The translations under genes were made by a program, and so were the position numbers. This document shows, piece after piece, positions 39,321 through 49,345 of a stretch of 64,000 bases of DNA. The stretch covers positions 31,001-95,000 of the forward strand of contig CACHCL010000004.1 of NCBI GenBank assembly GCA_902578315.1, written 5' to 3'. The notes beneath the pieces were generated by a model. It made no database searches. It saw nothing but the letters and a program-made list of their open reading frames with translations, and was not told the origin of the DNA. Source of the DNA: an uncultured Pelagibacteraceae bacterium (GTDB lineage Bacteria; Pseudomonadota; Alphaproteobacteria; Pelagibacterales; Pelagibacteraceae). Numbering within the stretch: position 1 is the first letter of the stretch; each line of letters starts with the position of its first letter.

Positions 39321-40147
39321 TAATCTCTCAGTAAGTCGTTTATAGAGGTTTTGCTTCTAGTTTTTTCATCAACTTTTTTTACTATTACTGCACAATATAA
39401 AGAAGGTCCGTTAGGGTTGGATTTATTAGGTAAGCTTCCGGGAACCACAACTGAATAAGCAGGAACTTTACCAAAATGTATTTCTCCAGAGTTTCTATCA
39501 ACTATTTTTGTAGATGCTCCAATGTAAACTCCCATTGATAATACCGCACCTTCTTCAACTAAAACACCTTCGGCAATTTCAGAACGAGCACCAATAAAAC
39601 AATTGTCTTCAATAATTACTGGACCAGCTTGAAGTGGTTCTAGTACCCCTCCTATACCTGCGCCTCCAGAAATATGACAATTTTTCCCAACCTGAGCACA
39701 TGAACCAACAGATGCCCATGTATCAATCATTGTACCTTCATCTACGTAAGCTCCGAGATTTACAAAGCTAGGCATTAAAACAACATTTTTAGCTATGTAA
39801 GCTCCTTTTCTGACAACTCCATTAGGAACATGACGGTAACCTGCATTTTTCCAATCTTTCTCTTTCCAATTAACTGTTTTTCCAGGAACTTTATCATACC
39901 AAGTAGTATAAGGGCCTTTCATCATCTCCATTTTATTAATTCTAAAGCTCAACAAAATAGCTTTTTTAATCCATTGATTTACAATCCAACCACCATCTAT
40001 TTTGTTTGCCACTCTGATTTTTCCACTATCAACTAATTCAATAGTTTCGTTAATAGCCTTAACTAATTTCTTATCAGACTTTGGACCTACTTTTTCTTTT
40101 TTTTCAAAACTTTCGTTAATTATTTTTTCTAATTTATCGTAACTCAT
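39320..40147 (-). CDS. dapD: tetrahydrodipicolinate N-succinyltransferase
   Basis: A 275-residue trimeric transferase using succinyl-CoA in DAP synthesis. The N-terminal helical domain is followed by left-handed beta-helix hexapeptide repeats ([28 protein letters not shown]). Full length. One-base overlap with dapE; its start overlaps the HAD gene by 14 bases. Confidence 0.98.
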   Translation of the reverse strand: MSYDKLEKIINESFEKKEKVGPKSDKKLVKAINETIELVDSGKIRVANKIDGGWIVNQWIKKAILLSFRINKMEMMKGPYTTWYDKVPGKTVNWKEKDWKNAGYRHVPNGVVRKGAYIAKNVVLMPSFVNLGAYVDEGTMIDTWASVGSCAQVGKNCHISGGAGIGGVLEPLQAGPVIIEDNCFIGARSEIAEGVLVEEGAVLSMGVYIGASTKIVDRNSGEIHFGKVPAYSVVVPGSLPNKSNPNGPSLYCAVIVKKVDEKTRSKTSINDLLRD

Positions 40148-40799
40148 TTATCTCCTTTAAAAATTTTGCTAAGCTGTCAGTCTTGTAATTAATGAAATCC
40201 GAGTCCGAATACTTTGCTGCCCATGGTTCATTATTTTTAATCCAAACAGTTTTCATTCCTAACTCGTATGCTGGTTTTAAATTTCTAGCAATATCTTCAA
40301 AGAATATACAATATTGTGGCTCAATTTTGTAATTTTCTACTAATTTTTTGTAAGGCTCTTTAGAAGGTTTTGGAATAAACTCACAATCTCTAATATCAAA
40401 AATTCCATCAAAAAGCTTATCTATTCCAATTCTTTTTGTAACATTGAGAGCATGGGCTCTAGAACCATTAGTAAAAATTATTTTTTTTCCATCTAATTTT
40501 TTGATTTCATCTTCTAAATTTTTATCTTTGTCTAAAAAACTTAGATCTACATCATGAACAAACTCTAAAAACTCATCGGCATCAATTTTATGGTTTTTAA
40601 TCATTCCGTTTAAAGTTGTATTATATTCTTGAAAATAGTTTTTTTGAATTTTCCTGGCCTCTTCAATGTTTACATTCAATTTTTCAGAGATAAATTTTGA
40701 CATTTTTTTATCTACTTGGTCGAAAACTTTAGTGGCTCCATCGTATAGTGTATTATCTAAATCAAATAACCAAAATTTTATATTTGTTAAATCCTTCAT
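40134..40799 (-). CDS. HAD-family hydrolase, pyrimidine 5'-nucleotidase type
   Basis: A 221-residue HAD phosphatase. Motif I is [10 protein letters not shown] near 12, motif II is FTNGSRAHA near 109, and motif III/IV is FFEDIARNL near 168. The sequence resembles SDT1-type pyrimidine 5'-nucleotidases. It overlaps argB by four bases and dapD by 14, so it is fixed between arginine and lysine genes; a role in those pathways cannot be excluded. Confidence 0.9.
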   Translation of the reverse strand: MKDLTNIKFWLFDLDNTLYDGATKVFDQVDKKMSKFISEKLNVNIEEARKIQKNYFQEYNTTLNGMIKNHKIDADEFLEFVHDVDLSFLDKDKNLEDEIKKLDGKKIIFTNGSRAHALNVTKRIGIDKLFDGIFDIRDCEFIPKPSKEPYKKLVENYKIEPQYCIFFEDIARNLKPAYELGMKTVWIKNNEPWAAKYSDSDFINYKTDSLAKFLKEINELR

Positions 40800-41665
40800 T
40801 CTCTAATTAATGTTCCAGATCCTTTATCAGAAAAAATTTCATGTAAAACTGAGTGAGGTTTTCTTCCATCTAGAATTACCACACCTCTCACGCCATTTTG
40901 AACAGCGTCTACACAGTTTTCAATTTTGGGTATCATACCACCTTGTACAACTTTCCACTTAATTAAATTTTCAAGATCTAATGGTTTTATTTCTGAAATT
41001 AATTTTTTTTGATCGTCGTAAACTCCTTCAACATTAGTCATCAAAATTAGTCTCCTAGATTTCAGTTTCTTTGCAATAGCACTAGCTGCAGTATCACCAT
41101 TAATATTATATGTTTGTTCATTCTTACCTAAACCTAAAGGTGCTATAATCGGTATTTTGTTTTCATTTAATGCGTTATGAATTAAACTATCATTTATTTT
41201 ATTTGGTATTCCAACAAATCCAAGTTCTTCTCGTTCAGGCTTTACTTCTATAATGTTTTCAGTCTTAGTATGGAACATAGCTGCTTGAGAACCTAATTTT
41301 CTTAGAGAATTTGCTATGTCTTTGTTAAAATCAATTAAAACTTCCTCCACAGTATCAATTATGTTTTTATCAGTAACCCTCAAGCCATTAATAAACTTTG
41401 ATACAATTTTTTTCTTATCTAACTCCCTTTTGATCCTCGGACCCCCACCATGAACTACAACTACGGATAAACCTAATCTGTTAAGAACATTTATATCAGA
41501 TATAAAATTATTAAAGACATTTCTGTCTATTAAAACATTGCCACCGTATTTAATTACAATTTTTTCATCTTTATATTTTTCAATGTATTTTTGAACAATA
41601 TTTATGTCTGGAGCTTTCTCAGGCCAAAATTCTTTAATCTCTTCTAGAGAAATATTTTTTGACAT
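40796..41665 (-). CDS. argB: acetylglutamate kinase
   Basis: A 289-residue amino-acid kinase phosphorylating N-acetylglutamate in arginine synthesis. KYGGNVL near 39, VVHGGGPRI near 71 and GDTAASAIA near 195 are the substrate and ATP sites. It directly follows yidC with no spacer. argJ for the same cyclic pathway is at 56409 in this window. Confidence 0.98.
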   Translation of the reverse strand: MSKNISLEEIKEFWPEKAPDINIVQKYIEKYKDEKIVIKYGGNVLIDRNVFNNFISDINVLNRLGLSVVVVHGGGPRIKRELDKKKIVSKFINGLRVTDKNIIDTVEEVLIDFNKDIANSLRKLGSQAAMFHTKTENIIEVKPEREELGFVGIPNKINDSLIHNALNENKIPIIAPLGLGKNEQTYNINGDTAASAIAKKLKSRRLILMTNVEGVYDDQKKLISEIKPLDLENLIKWKVVQGGMIPKIENCVDAVQNGVRGVVILDGRKPHSVLHEIFSDKGSGTLIRE

Positions 41666-43348
41666 CTAATTTGTTTTCACAGTGGTTTTTTTTACGATTA
41701 CGTACTGCTGAGCGATTGTGAGAATATTATTTATCGTCCAGTAAACAACTAACCCAGATGGAAAAGAAGCAAGTATGATTGTTAAAAATAATGGAAAGAA
41801 AGCAAATATTTTTGCTTGAATAGGATCAGCTGGAGCGGGGTTTAATTTTTGTTGAACCCACATTGAGACCCCCATCAAGATTGGCCAAATTCCTATAATC
41901 ATAAATCCTGGAGGATCCCATGGAATTAGACCAAATAAATTGAATAAAGTCGTTGGATCTTGAGCAGATAAATCTTTAATCCAACCAAAAAATGGCTGGT
42001 GTCTCATTTCTAAAGAAATAAAAAGCATCTTATAAATTGCAAAAAAGAATGGAATTTGTATTAAAACCGGCAAACAACCTGATGCAGGATTAATTTTCTC
42101 TTTTCTATACAAAGCCATCATCTCTTGTTGTAATTTTACTTTATCATCTTTGTGCAGTTCTTTGAGCCTCATCATCTCTGGTTGAACTGCTTTCATTTTT
42201 GCCATTGATCTGAATGAAAAATTAGCAAGTGGGAAGAAAATAAGTCTTATAGCTATTGTTAATAACACTATAGCTGTTCCAAAATTTCCTGAAATTTTAA
42301 ATAAGTAATCTATGACGAAAAATAAAGGTTTTGTGAAAAAGTAGAACCAGCCCCAGTCTATTACTAAATCAAACTTATTAATACTTTGATTGGCCGCATA
42401 TCCATCAATTGTTTCAACCTCTTTTGCAGCTATAAATAGTCTTAATTGATTGGATCCCGTTGAAGAACTTTTAATATTTACAGGTTCATTAATAATATAA
42501 TTAGCCTTAAATCCATTGTCATAAAGGAATGTAGATTTAAATTTTTTACCAGTCTCTGGCACGAAAGCAGTCATCCAATATTTATCTGTTATTCCTAGCC
42601 ATCCCTCACTAGACTCTCTTACTATTTTTTTTTCTTCTACATCATCATAGTCGTCCTCTTTTAATTCATCATCAAAAACTCCGATAAATCCCTCATGTTG
42701 AATATAAAAATTTTGAATGTCGTCAGGGATTTTATTTCTTGTCATTTGAGCATAAGGAAATAGATCGATCGGTGAATTTGAATTATTTTTTACTTGTTGT
42801 GATATTTTGAATAAATATTTGTCGTCTAACTCAATTTTTTTTTCAAATGTAACACCCTCTCTATTATTCCATTGTAAAATAACCGGTGACTTATCACTTA
42901 AAATATCATTTCCTTTCACAGCCCATTCAGAGTTTTTTGTTGGAACTTTAATTTTATTTCCAATACTTGTCCAACCAGATTCAATATAAAATCCGTTTTC
43001 AGTATCAGAAGGATTTAAAAAAATAATATTTTTTCCATCTTCAACTTTTTGTTTATGTTTTTTAAAAGATATATCGTCAATTAACGCCCCCTTTAAATTT
43101 ATTGAACCTAAAATACTTTCATTTTCGATTTTAATTCTTTTACTCGAATTAATAGACTCTTCTCTGGTAAGTTTTTTTATTATTTGCGGCTGATTAATTG
43201 ATGGCGTGATGGGATTTTGTTCACTCTTTTGTTCTACTTTTTGACCCGTTTGTTGTTCAGAATTTTTTTTGGGAGTTTCAAAAAAAGCACCCCAGAAAAG
43301 TAAAACTGACATTGAAAGAGCGATTGCTACAAAAACATTTCTATCCAT
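41666..43348 (-). CDS. yidC: membrane protein insertase YidC
   Basis: A 560-residue insertase from the ATG at 43348; the track start at 43384 adds a 12-residue extension inside yidD and is not supported. An N-terminal anchor ([16 protein letters not shown]) precedes a large periplasmic domain and five conserved C-terminal membrane segments ([40 protein letters not shown]). It folds and inserts inner-membrane proteins with or without SecYEG. It overlaps yidD by eight bases. The engB gene often found between yidC and argB in relatives is absent here. Confidence 0.97.
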   Translation of the reverse strand: MDRNVFVAIALSMSVLLFWGAFFETPKKNSEQQTGQKVEQKSEQNPITPSINQPQIIKKLTREESINSSKRIKIENESILGSINLKGALIDDISFKKHKQKVEDGKNIIFLNPSDTENGFYIESGWTSIGNKIKVPTKNSEWAVKGNDILSDKSPVILQWNNREGVTFEKKIELDDKYLFKISQQVKNNSNSPIDLFPYAQMTRNKIPDDIQNFYIQHEGFIGVFDDELKEDDYDDVEEKKIVRESSEGWLGITDKYWMTAFVPETGKKFKSTFLYDNGFKANYIINEPVNIKSSSTGSNQLRLFIAAKEVETIDGYAANQSINKFDLVIDWGWFYFFTKPLFFVIDYLFKISGNFGTAIVLLTIAIRLIFFPLANFSFRSMAKMKAVQPEMMRLKELHKDDKVKLQQEMMALYRKEKINPASGCLPVLIQIPFFFAIYKMLFISLEMRHQPFFGWIKDLSAQDPTTLFNLFGLIPWDPPGFMIIGIWPILMGVSMWVQQKLNPAPADPIQAKIFAFFPLFLTIILASFPSGLVVYWTINNILTIAQQYVIVKKTTVKTN

Positions 43349-43595
43349 TATTCTTATCCTTTTTACCTTTTGAAATAGGCACAAAATCTAAACCGTAACT
43401 GCCACCCAGTTGCTTAAAGGGATGACATTTTAAAATTCTAATTATCCCTAATTTAACTCCTTTAGTTAAACCTTTGGTTTTAACTGCTTCAATAAAATAC
43501 TCTGAACAAGTTGGAAGGAATCTGCATCTATTACCTAGTAATGGCGAAATAACATATTGATAAAATTTTATTAAATAGATTAAAATTTTTTTCAT
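43341..43595 (-). CDS. yidD: membrane protein insertion efficiency factor YidD
   Basis: An 84-residue protein with the YidD hallmark [12 protein letters not shown] near 22-33 and ILKCHPF near 60. An amphipathic N-terminal helix probably lies on the membrane. It sits between rnpA and yidC as in most bacteria and overlaps yidC by eight bases. Confidence 0.96.
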   Translation of the reverse strand: MKKILIYLIKFYQYVISPLLGNRCRFLPTCSEYFIEAVKTKGLTKGVKLGIIRILKCHPFKQLGGSYGLDFVPISKGKKDKNNG

Positions 43596-43596
43596 T

Positions 43597-43947
43597 TTAT
43601 TTTTTAAACTTACTAAAGCTTTTCTCCATCAACGGCAAAAGCACATTTTGTTTTTGAGTATAAGCATTAGACTTTCCAAAAACTATATAAGTGTAATCCT
43701 TATTAATTGCACCCTTTTTTTTTATCAATTTTTGAACAATTGCTTTTAATTTTCTTCTTATTTTGTTTCTTTTGACCGCATTTCCAATTTTTTTTTTCAT
43801 TACAAAACTGATTAGTAAATTTGATTTTTGTCTTGGTTTATAAAAGTTTTTTGCAGCAAAAACAGAAAAGTAATCTGTATGAAATTTTTTTTCTTTAAGA
43901 GCTTTTTTGAATTGGTAGCTTTTTTTTAAACTTTCAAGCTTAACCAT
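43597..43947 (-). CDS. rnpA: ribonuclease P protein component
   Basis: A 116-residue basic protein that supports the RNase P RNA in 5' maturation of tRNAs. The signature [16 protein letters not shown] near 52-67 is complete. One base separates it from yidD and five from rpmH. The RNA component is not in the window. Confidence 0.96.
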   Translation of the reverse strand: MVKLESLKKSYQFKKALKEKKFHTDYFSVFAAKNFYKPRQKSNLLISFVMKKKIGNAVKRNKIRRKLKAIVQKLIKKKGAINKDYTYIVFGKSNAYTQKQNVLLPLMEKSFSKFKK

Positions 43948-43952
43948 TTATT

Positions 43953-44087
43953 TTAAGTTGATAGAGTTTTTCTGCCTTTAGCCCTTCTACGAGCTATAAG
44001 TTGTCTTCCATTTTTAGTTGCCATCCTTGCTCTAAAACCATGTCTTCTCTTTCTAACTAAATTACTGGGTTGATATGTTCTTTTCAT
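43953..44087 (-). CDS. rpmH: 50S ribosomal protein L34
   Basis: A 44-residue protein, too short for the ORF track. The translation begins [18 protein letters not shown] and ends [12 protein letters not shown], a full-length L34. It heads the minus-strand rpmH-rnpA-yidD-yidC run. dnaA, often beside rpmH elsewhere, is not here. Confidence 0.98.
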   Translation of the reverse strand: MKRTYQPSNLVRKRRHGFRARMATKNGRQLIARRRAKGRKTLST

Positions 44088-44093
44088 AAATAT

Positions 44094-44129
44094 TTAAAGG
44101 TATATATTTTAATTGCTGTCTATTGTACA
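44094..44129 (-). promoter_or_regulatory. candidate promoter for rpmH operon
   Basis: On the minus strand a TGTACA box (44129-44124) and a TATATA box (44106-44101) are spaced by 17 bases, placing transcription start close to the rpmH ATG. Matches to consensus are partial and the region is AT-rich, so chance agreement is possible. Confidence 0.25.
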
Positions 44130-44137
44130 GGTAAATT

Positions 44138-44863
44138 ATGAGCAAAAATTTGAAAATATTTTTAGGCGTTTCTTACTTAATAATATTGTTTTCTTTCTTG
44201 TATTTTATTTTTACAGCAATTGAGATTAGCAAGCTTAATGATTTTAATTATTATAAAGAACTTCAAGCTGATTTAGATACTTTTATAAGTACTAATATCA
44301 TAACTAATCTTATCTACTTTTTTATTTTTGCGATAATCTGGGTTTCGCTGTTAGGCTTTGGTTCGCCAATTCTAATAATTTCAGGAATATTATTTGGACA
44401 GATACTTGGTACCCTTATTTCGGTAATTTCAATTTCAATTGGAGCGCTAATTTTGTATTCAATCGGTAATTTCTTTTTTAGGGATCTTGTAAAATCAATT
44501 TTAGAAAAAAAATTCGAAAGATATATTCAATTATTTCAAAAAAATGAACTCTTTTACTTTTTTATATACAGGTTTATTGGAGGTTTAGGAGTTCCATTTG
44601 GATTGCAAAATTTAATTCCAATTTTATTTGGAATGAAAAAAGTAAATTATTTTCTCGCAAGTTTATTTGGATTTATCCCAGGATTTTTTATCATTAATAC
44701 AATAGGAGCTGGATTGAATTCTTACATATCTCAAGCTAATGACTTTAGTATGATCGACTTTATATTTACACCAGAGATTTATTTACCAATACTTATGTTT
44801 TCAGTTTTAATGGTTATTTCATTTATACTGAAAAAAAAATTTTTTGATGACACAAATAAATAA
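44138..44863 (+). CDS. DedA/TVP38-family membrane protein
   Basis: A 241-residue protein of the VTT (SNARE-associated Golgi/TMEM64) fold, with an N-terminal helix and about five further membrane segments. GSPILIISGILFGQILG near 82 and the re-entrant YRFIGGLGVPFG near 146 are typical. Bacterial members affect lipid-carrier recycling and membrane homeostasis. It is divergent from rpmH and overlaps the DUF255 gene by 17 bases at its end. Confidence 0.85.
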   Translation: MSKNLKIFLGVSYLIILFSFLYFIFTAIEISKLNDFNYYKELQADLDTFISTNIITNLIYFFIFAIIWVSLLGFGSPILIISGILFGQILGTLISVISISIGALILYSIGNFFFRDLVKSILEKKFERYIQLFQKNELFYFFIYRFIGGLGVPFGLQNLIPILFGMKKVNYFLASLFGFIPGFFIINTIGAGLNSYISQANDFSMIDFIFTPEIYLPILMFSVLMVISFILKKKFFDDTNK

Positions 44864-46586
44864 AAATAACCTCTCTAATGACTTAAGCCCTTATTTGCAA
44901 CAACATAAAAATAACCCTGTGAATTGGCAAACTTGGTCTAAGATTTCATTAGATTTCGCAAAGAAAAATAAAAAACCAATATTACTCAGTATTGGATATG
45001 CAAGTTGTCATTGGTGTCATGTAATGGCACACGAAAGTTTTGAAGACTATGAAACTGCTCAAATAATGAATCAATTATTTGTTAATATTAAAGTTGATAG
45101 GGAAGAGAGGCCGGATTTAGATTTCATTTTTCAAAGTGCTTTTCAATTATTTAATCAAACTGGAGGAGGTTGGCCATTAACGATGTTTTTAGATGAAAAT
45201 GGTGTTCCATTTATGGGTGGTACTTACTTTCCAAAAAACTCAAAACAGGGACTTCCTTCTTTTAAAGAGATTCTTACTAAAGTTTCAAATGCATACAAAG
45301 AACAAAGAGAAAATATAATTAATCAAAAAAACTTAATCGTAAAAAATTTAGATTTAAAAAAAAATTCAGTTTTAAATCAAGATCTAGAACCTATTCTAGA
45401 AATGTCATTAAATTATTTAGATCCAATAAAAGGAGGATATAAAGGTGCCCCAAAATTTCCTACCTTTAATTTATTTGAGACGCTTCTTTATTTCTATAAT
45501 AAATCAAAAGATAAAAAGTATCTTGCTCCAGTCAATCTAATTATTAAACAACTTTGTTCAAAAGGTATTTACGATCACGTAGAGGGAGGAATAGCCAGGT
45601 ATACCGTTGATGAAAATTGGATAATACCACATTTCGAAAAGATGCTGTATGACAATACACAATTTATTTTACTTTTATCAAAATATTGTAAAATTAATTC
45701 AGAAAATTATTATAAAGAAAAATTAGAACAAACGGTTGAATTTTTAAAAAGAAATTTCCGCAATAGCGAAGGTTTTTTGGGCTCCGCCTATGATGCTGAC
45801 AGTGAAGGAGAAGAAGGCAAATATTATGTTTACTCATACGAAGAAATTAAAGATTTCCCAAAAATTGAAAAATATTTTGAAATTAAACCTGAAGGAAATT
45901 GGGAAAATAAGATTATTTTAGTTGAAAAAGAAAAACCAACTGAAGACATCTTAAATAAATTACTGAAAATAAGATCAAAAAGAGAAAAACCTTTTTTTGA
46001 TGATAAAACCCAATTAGATTTAAATTGCCTATGGATAAGTTCATTGGTTACTGCTAATGAAATTTTGCCAGATAAAGGTTATTTAAAATTAGCCGAGGAA
46101 TTTTTCTCTATGATTGAAAAAAAATATATTCAGAATAAAATTTATCATAGTTATTCAAAAGATATTGTGTTTATTGAAGATTATGCATTTCTAATAAATG
46201 CTCTTAATGATTTATATGATAAAACTATGTCATTTAAGTATAAAGACCTGGCAAAGAAAATGTCTTTTGAGGCTCTAGATAAATTTTTTGTATTTGATAA
46301 AAATATTTTTCAAAAAAACCCTAAAACTAACGATGATATTTTTTTAAAACCAATTGATATAGGTGATAACACCATTCCTAATGGGAATGCGATAATGCTT
46401 ATTAACTTAATAAGGTTAGGCATGATGGATAAAGCAGAAAAATTATCTGAAAGTTTGAATGGATATTTGAATATTTATAAAAATCATATGATGACATCTC
46501 TAAGAGCTATAGATTTTTTTAACAATGTTAATGAGGGAAAAAATTGTAATGAACAAGGTTGTAAAATAGATGATCAAAAAAATTAA
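44847..46586 (+). CDS. DUF255 thioredoxin-fold / glycosidase-like protein
   Basis: A 579-residue YyaL/SSP411-type protein. The N-terminal thioredoxin-fold domain has a CHWC active site (Cys54, Cys57); a barrel-like glycosidase-type region follows (GGIARYTVD, HFEKMLYDN, AYDADSEGEEG). The biochemical activity of the family is poorly known. The track start at 44844 is TTG; ATG one codon later is preferred. It overlaps the DedA-like gene. Confidence 0.9.
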   Translation: MTQINKNNLSNDLSPYLQQHKNNPVNWQTWSKISLDFAKKNKKPILLSIGYASCHWCHVMAHESFEDYETAQIMNQLFVNIKVDREERPDLDFIFQSAFQLFNQTGGGWPLTMFLDENGVPFMGGTYFPKNSKQGLPSFKEILTKVSNAYKEQRENIINQKNLIVKNLDLKKNSVLNQDLEPILEMSLNYLDPIKGGYKGAPKFPTFNLFETLLYFYNKSKDKKYLAPVNLIIKQLCSKGIYDHVEGGIARYTVDENWIIPHFEKMLYDNTQFILLLSKYCKINSENYYKEKLEQTVEFLKRNFRNSEGFLGSAYDADSEGEEGKYYVYSYEEIKDFPKIEKYFEIKPEGNWENKIILVEKEKPTEDILNKLLKIRSKREKPFFDDKTQLDLNCLWISSLVTANEILPDKGYLKLAEEFFSMIEKKYIQNKIYHSYSKDIVFIEDYAFLINALNDLYDKTMSFKYKDLAKKMSFEALDKFFVFDKNIFQKNPKTNDDIFLKPIDIGDNTIPNGNAIMLINLIRLGMMDKAEKLSESLNGYLNIYKNHMMTSLRAIDFFNNVNEGKNCNEQGCKIDDQKN

Positions 46587-46755
46587 TTGGATAGCATGGT
46601 TAGGTTTAGTTATTTTATGGAATTATGGATTTCCACAAGCTCCGCCTTTGCAAGATGTAGCGGTTGCCGTATTTTTGTCGATTTTGTTTATAATTATACA
46701 GTGGTTGCAATCAAGATACTTGAAAAAAAACAGATCAAGAAGTAAATTTGATTAA
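46570..46755 (+). CDS. small two-helix membrane protein, unrecognised
   Basis: A 61-residue ORF with two predicted membrane helices (WIAWLGLVILW near 7 and VAVAVFLSILFIIIQWL near 31) separated by GFPQAPPLQD, and a basic tail. It overlaps the DUF255 end by 17 bases. Composition is typical of a real membrane protein rather than a shadow. Function unknown. Confidence 0.6.
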   Translation: MIKKINWIAWLGLVILWNYGFPQAPPLQDVAVAVFLSILFIIIQWLQSRYLKKNRSRSKFD

Positions 46756-46775
46756 TTAATGAAGGAGCGCTTTTT

Positions 46776-46970
46776 ATGGGAATTCACTATGACTACAAAT
46801 CAACACGTGGAGATAAAGCTATGAAAAAAGAGGCTAAAAGAAAAGCACGTATTGAGCAAAGAAGAGCTAAAAGATCAAGCGCTAATCCTAAAGAGTCATC
46901 AAAAGATACAATGCATGATATCAATAAACCTATCACTCTTGAGGATTTAACAAATCCAGATAAAAATTAG
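46776..46970 (+). CDS. small basic protein, unrecognised
   Basis: A 64-residue ORF with a strong ribosome-binding site (AAGGAG eight bases before the ATG), better than most genes here. The first 40 residues are very basic (KKEAKRKARIEQRRAKR), suggesting a helix that binds nucleic acid or ribosome; the tail is acidic. No family is recognised. Confidence 0.7.
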   Translation: MGIHYDYKSTRGDKAMKKEAKRKARIEQRRAKRSSANPKESSKDTMHDINKPITLEDLTNPDKN

Positions 46971-46977
46971 TTTATTA

Positions 46978-47103
46978 ATGAAATCTTTTTGCAAGAAAGA
47001 TTTGTTATTAAAGAAACGTGAGGCGGCACTTAAAAAAAATCTAAAAAAGAGAAAAAATAAAAAAACACCTAACAAACTTAATAATGCCGGTACTATCAGA
47101 TAA
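46978..47103 (+). CDS. candidate 41-residue Lys-rich protein
   Basis: An ORF below the track cutoff, starting seven bases after the preceding stop and overlapping the dcd start by 20 bases. It has 13 Lys and 3 Arg in 41 residues ([15 protein letters not shown]). Basic residues and AT-rich codons can arise by chance in this genome, so reality depends on conservation. Confidence 0.4.
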   Translation: MKSFCKKDLLLKKREAALKKNLKKRKNKKTPNKLNNAGTIR

Positions 47104-47635
47104 ATGGATAAAAAAAACAGCACAAAAAGGAATGATCAAACCTTTTGTAGCCAAACAAATTAGAAAAGGAAAGATTTCATTTGGTCTTTCTTCATATGGA
47201 TACGACGCAAGAGTTTCAAATGAATTCAAAATATTTACTAATGTTAACTCAGGAATAGTAGATCCAAAAGTTTTTAAAAAAGAAAGCTTTATAACAAAAA
47301 TTGGAAAAGAATGTATTATCCCACCTAATTCTTTTGCATTAGCAAGAACGATTGAGTATTTCAAAATTCCTGACAATGTCCTAGTTATTTGTCTAGGAAA
47401 ATCAACTTATGCAAGATGCGGGATTATAGTTAATGTTACTCCTTTGGAACCAGGATGGGAAGGTCACGTAACTTTAGAATTTTCAAATACTACACCGTTA
47501 CCAGCAAAAATATATGCAAACGAAGGTGTTGCACAGTTTGTATTTTTAATGGGAAACGAAAAACCAGATGTCACTTATGCAAAAAGAAAAGGTAAATACA
47601 TGAAACAAAAAGGTGTGACACTTCCAAAAGTTTAA
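47084..47635 (+). CDS. dcd: dCTP deaminase
   Basis: A 183-residue trimeric deaminase converting dCTP to dUTP for thymidylate supply. [10 protein letters not shown] near 105 and the catalytic-site [15 protein letters not shown] near 118-132 are conserved; the C-terminal loop ([12 protein letters not shown]) covers the triphosphate. Nine bases separate it from murA. Confidence 0.97.
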   Translation: MPVLSDKWIKKTAQKGMIKPFVAKQIRKGKISFGLSSYGYDARVSNEFKIFTNVNSGIVDPKVFKKESFITKIGKECIIPPNSFALARTIEYFKIPDNVLVICLGKSTYARCGIIVNVTPLEPGWEGHVTLEFSNTTPLPAKIYANEGVAQFVFLMGNEKPDVTYAKRKGKYMKQKGVTLPKV

Positions 47636-47644
47636 ATTTCTTTA

Positions 47645-48901
47645 ATGCAAAAACTTATAATTAAAGGGAAAAAAAAGTTAACAGGAACTATTTCAATATC
47701 AGGTTCTAAAAATGCAACTCTTCCAATTTTAGCAGCCTCAATTTTAACTAATAATGTTAAATTATCAAACGTACCACTTGTAAAAGATATATACACAATG
47801 TTAGATCTTCTCAAGTTTATTGGAATTAAATTTCGAATTATTAAAGATAAAAAATCTATTGAATTTAAAAAGACAAATAAGCCAATTAATACTTTTGCTC
47901 CTTATAGATTAGTAAAAACAATGAGAGCTGGTGTTTTGGTCTTAGGACCTCTATTGACTAAATATAAAAAGGCAAAAGTGTCTTTACCTGGTGGCTGTGC
48001 GATAGGATCAAGACCTGTTGATCTGCATCTCTTTGCTTTAAAAAAACTTGGTGCGAATATTAAAATTAAAAATGGCTATATAATTGCAAAGGCTAGAAAC
48101 GGATTGACTGGAGCAAAAATAAATTTCCCGTCAGTTTCTGTCGGAGCTACAGAAAACGCAATACTGGCAGCTTATGCAGCAAAAGGTAAAACAACAATTT
48201 TAAATAGCGCAATAGAACCAGAAATTATAGATCTAATTAATTTCCTTAGGAAACTTGGTAGCAAAATAAAAGTTGTTAATAGAAAAATCACAATTATTGG
48301 AAATGGCTCAAGTAATAAAAAAGTTAATCATACAATAATTTTTGATAGAATTGAAGCTGGCACATATCTTATTGCTGGAGCTTTATTAGGAAAAAAAATA
48401 TCAATTAAAAAAACTGAGCCAAAAGTTTTAAAATGTGAGATTGATATGTTAAAGAAAATGGGAGTCAAAATTTTAGTGAAAAACAAAAATATTTTTATTT
48501 CTAAATGTAAAAAACTTAAGAAGATAAATATATCTACAAAACCTTATCCTGGTTTTCCTACAGATCTGCAAGCTCAATTAATGGTTTTGATGACACAAGC
48601 AGATGGTATGTCCAAAATTAAAGAAAATATATTTGAAAATAGATTTATGCATATTCCTGAATTGAGAAGAATGGGTGCTAAAATAAAAATTAGAAATAAA
48701 ACAGCACATATTTTTGGTACATCAAGTCTTAATGGCGCAGAAGTGATGGCAACTGACCTTAGGGCTTCAGTAAGTTTGGTTTTAGCTGGATTAATTGCAG
48801 AAAATAGAACTATTATAAATAGGATTTATCATTTAGACCGCGGATATGAGTCTTTAGAAACTAAACTTAAAAAATGTAATGCAGAAATAAAAAGAGTCTA
48901 A
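47645..48901 (+). CDS. murA: UDP-N-acetylglucosamine 1-carboxyvinyltransferase
   Basis: A 418-residue enzyme that adds enolpyruvate to UDP-GlcNAc, the first committed step of peptidoglycan synthesis. N-terminal SGSKNATLPILAA near 20; the catalytic-loop cysteine is Cys118 (PGGCAIGSRP), the fosfomycin-target residue. C-terminal DLRASVSLVLAGL is present. It heads murA-DUF2948-hisD-infA, an alphaproteobacterial order. Confidence 0.98.
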   Translation: MQKLIIKGKKKLTGTISISGSKNATLPILAASILTNNVKLSNVPLVKDIYTMLDLLKFIGIKFRIIKDKKSIEFKKTNKPINTFAPYRLVKTMRAGVLVLGPLLTKYKKAKVSLPGGCAIGSRPVDLHLFALKKLGANIKIKNGYIIAKARNGLTGAKINFPSVSVGATENAILAAYAAKGKTTILNSAIEPEIIDLINFLRKLGSKIKVVNRKITIIGNGSSNKKVNHTIIFDRIEAGTYLIAGALLGKKISIKKTEPKVLKCEIDMLKKMGVKILVKNKNIFISKCKKLKKINISTKPYPGFPTDLQAQLMVLMTQADGMSKIKENIFENRFMHIPELRRMGAKIKIRNKTAHIFGTSSLNGAEVMATDLRASVSLVLAGLIAENRTIINRIYHLDRGYESLETKLKKCNAEIKRV

Positions 48902-49345
48902 ATGAAACCAAAAAATCTAAAATTAATTGCTAGAACTAAAGATGATCTCAGAGTTGTTTCAGCTTATTTACAGGATGCTATTGTAAATATTTCAGATATT
49001 GCTAATTTGGAAAAGAATAAAATTTTTCTAATGCAACTTAACAGATTTATGTGGGAGGACGTTGAAAAAGGTGTATTTAGAAAAAATAAAAGAATAAAGT
49101 CGGTACTTAAATTTGACAATATTGTTAAAGTTTACTCTAAAAATATAAGTCAAATGGAAAAAAGTAAATTTTTGGATTTTCTTACTATTGAAACTATTCA
49201 AATGCCTGATAATAACTACGAAATGAAACTTGTTTTTTCTGGAAATTCGATGATCAAAGTTATTTCAGAAGTTATTGATGTTACTTTAGATGATCAAGGA
49301 GAAGCTTGGGATACAAAAAATATGCCTAAGCACAGGGACATATGA
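48902..49345 (+). CDS. DUF2948 family protein
   Basis: A 147-residue protein of an alphaproteobacterial family without known function. The start LIARTKDDLRVVSAYLQDA and NRFMWED near 55 are family features. It directly follows murA and overlaps hisD (ATATGATG junction). Soluble, no signal peptide. Confidence 0.85.
   Translation: MKPKNLKLIARTKDDLRVVSAYLQDAIVNISDIANLEKNKIFLMQLNRFMWEDVEKGVFRKNKRIKSVLKFDNIVKVYSKNISQMEKSKFLDFLTIETIQMPDNNYEMKLVFSGNSMIKVISEVIDVTLDDQGEAWDTKNMPKHRDI

Noticed and set aside
43349-43384. Upstream yidC start giving [12 protein letters not shown] extension
   Set aside because: It lies wholly inside yidD; the conserved YidC N-terminus begins at MDRNVFVAI, 36 bases later.
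44115-44130. CTGT-N7-ACAG palindrome before the DedA-like gene as an SOS box
   Set aside because: It does not match the alphaproteobacterial LexA site GTTC-N7-GTTC and the neighbours are not DNA-repair genes.
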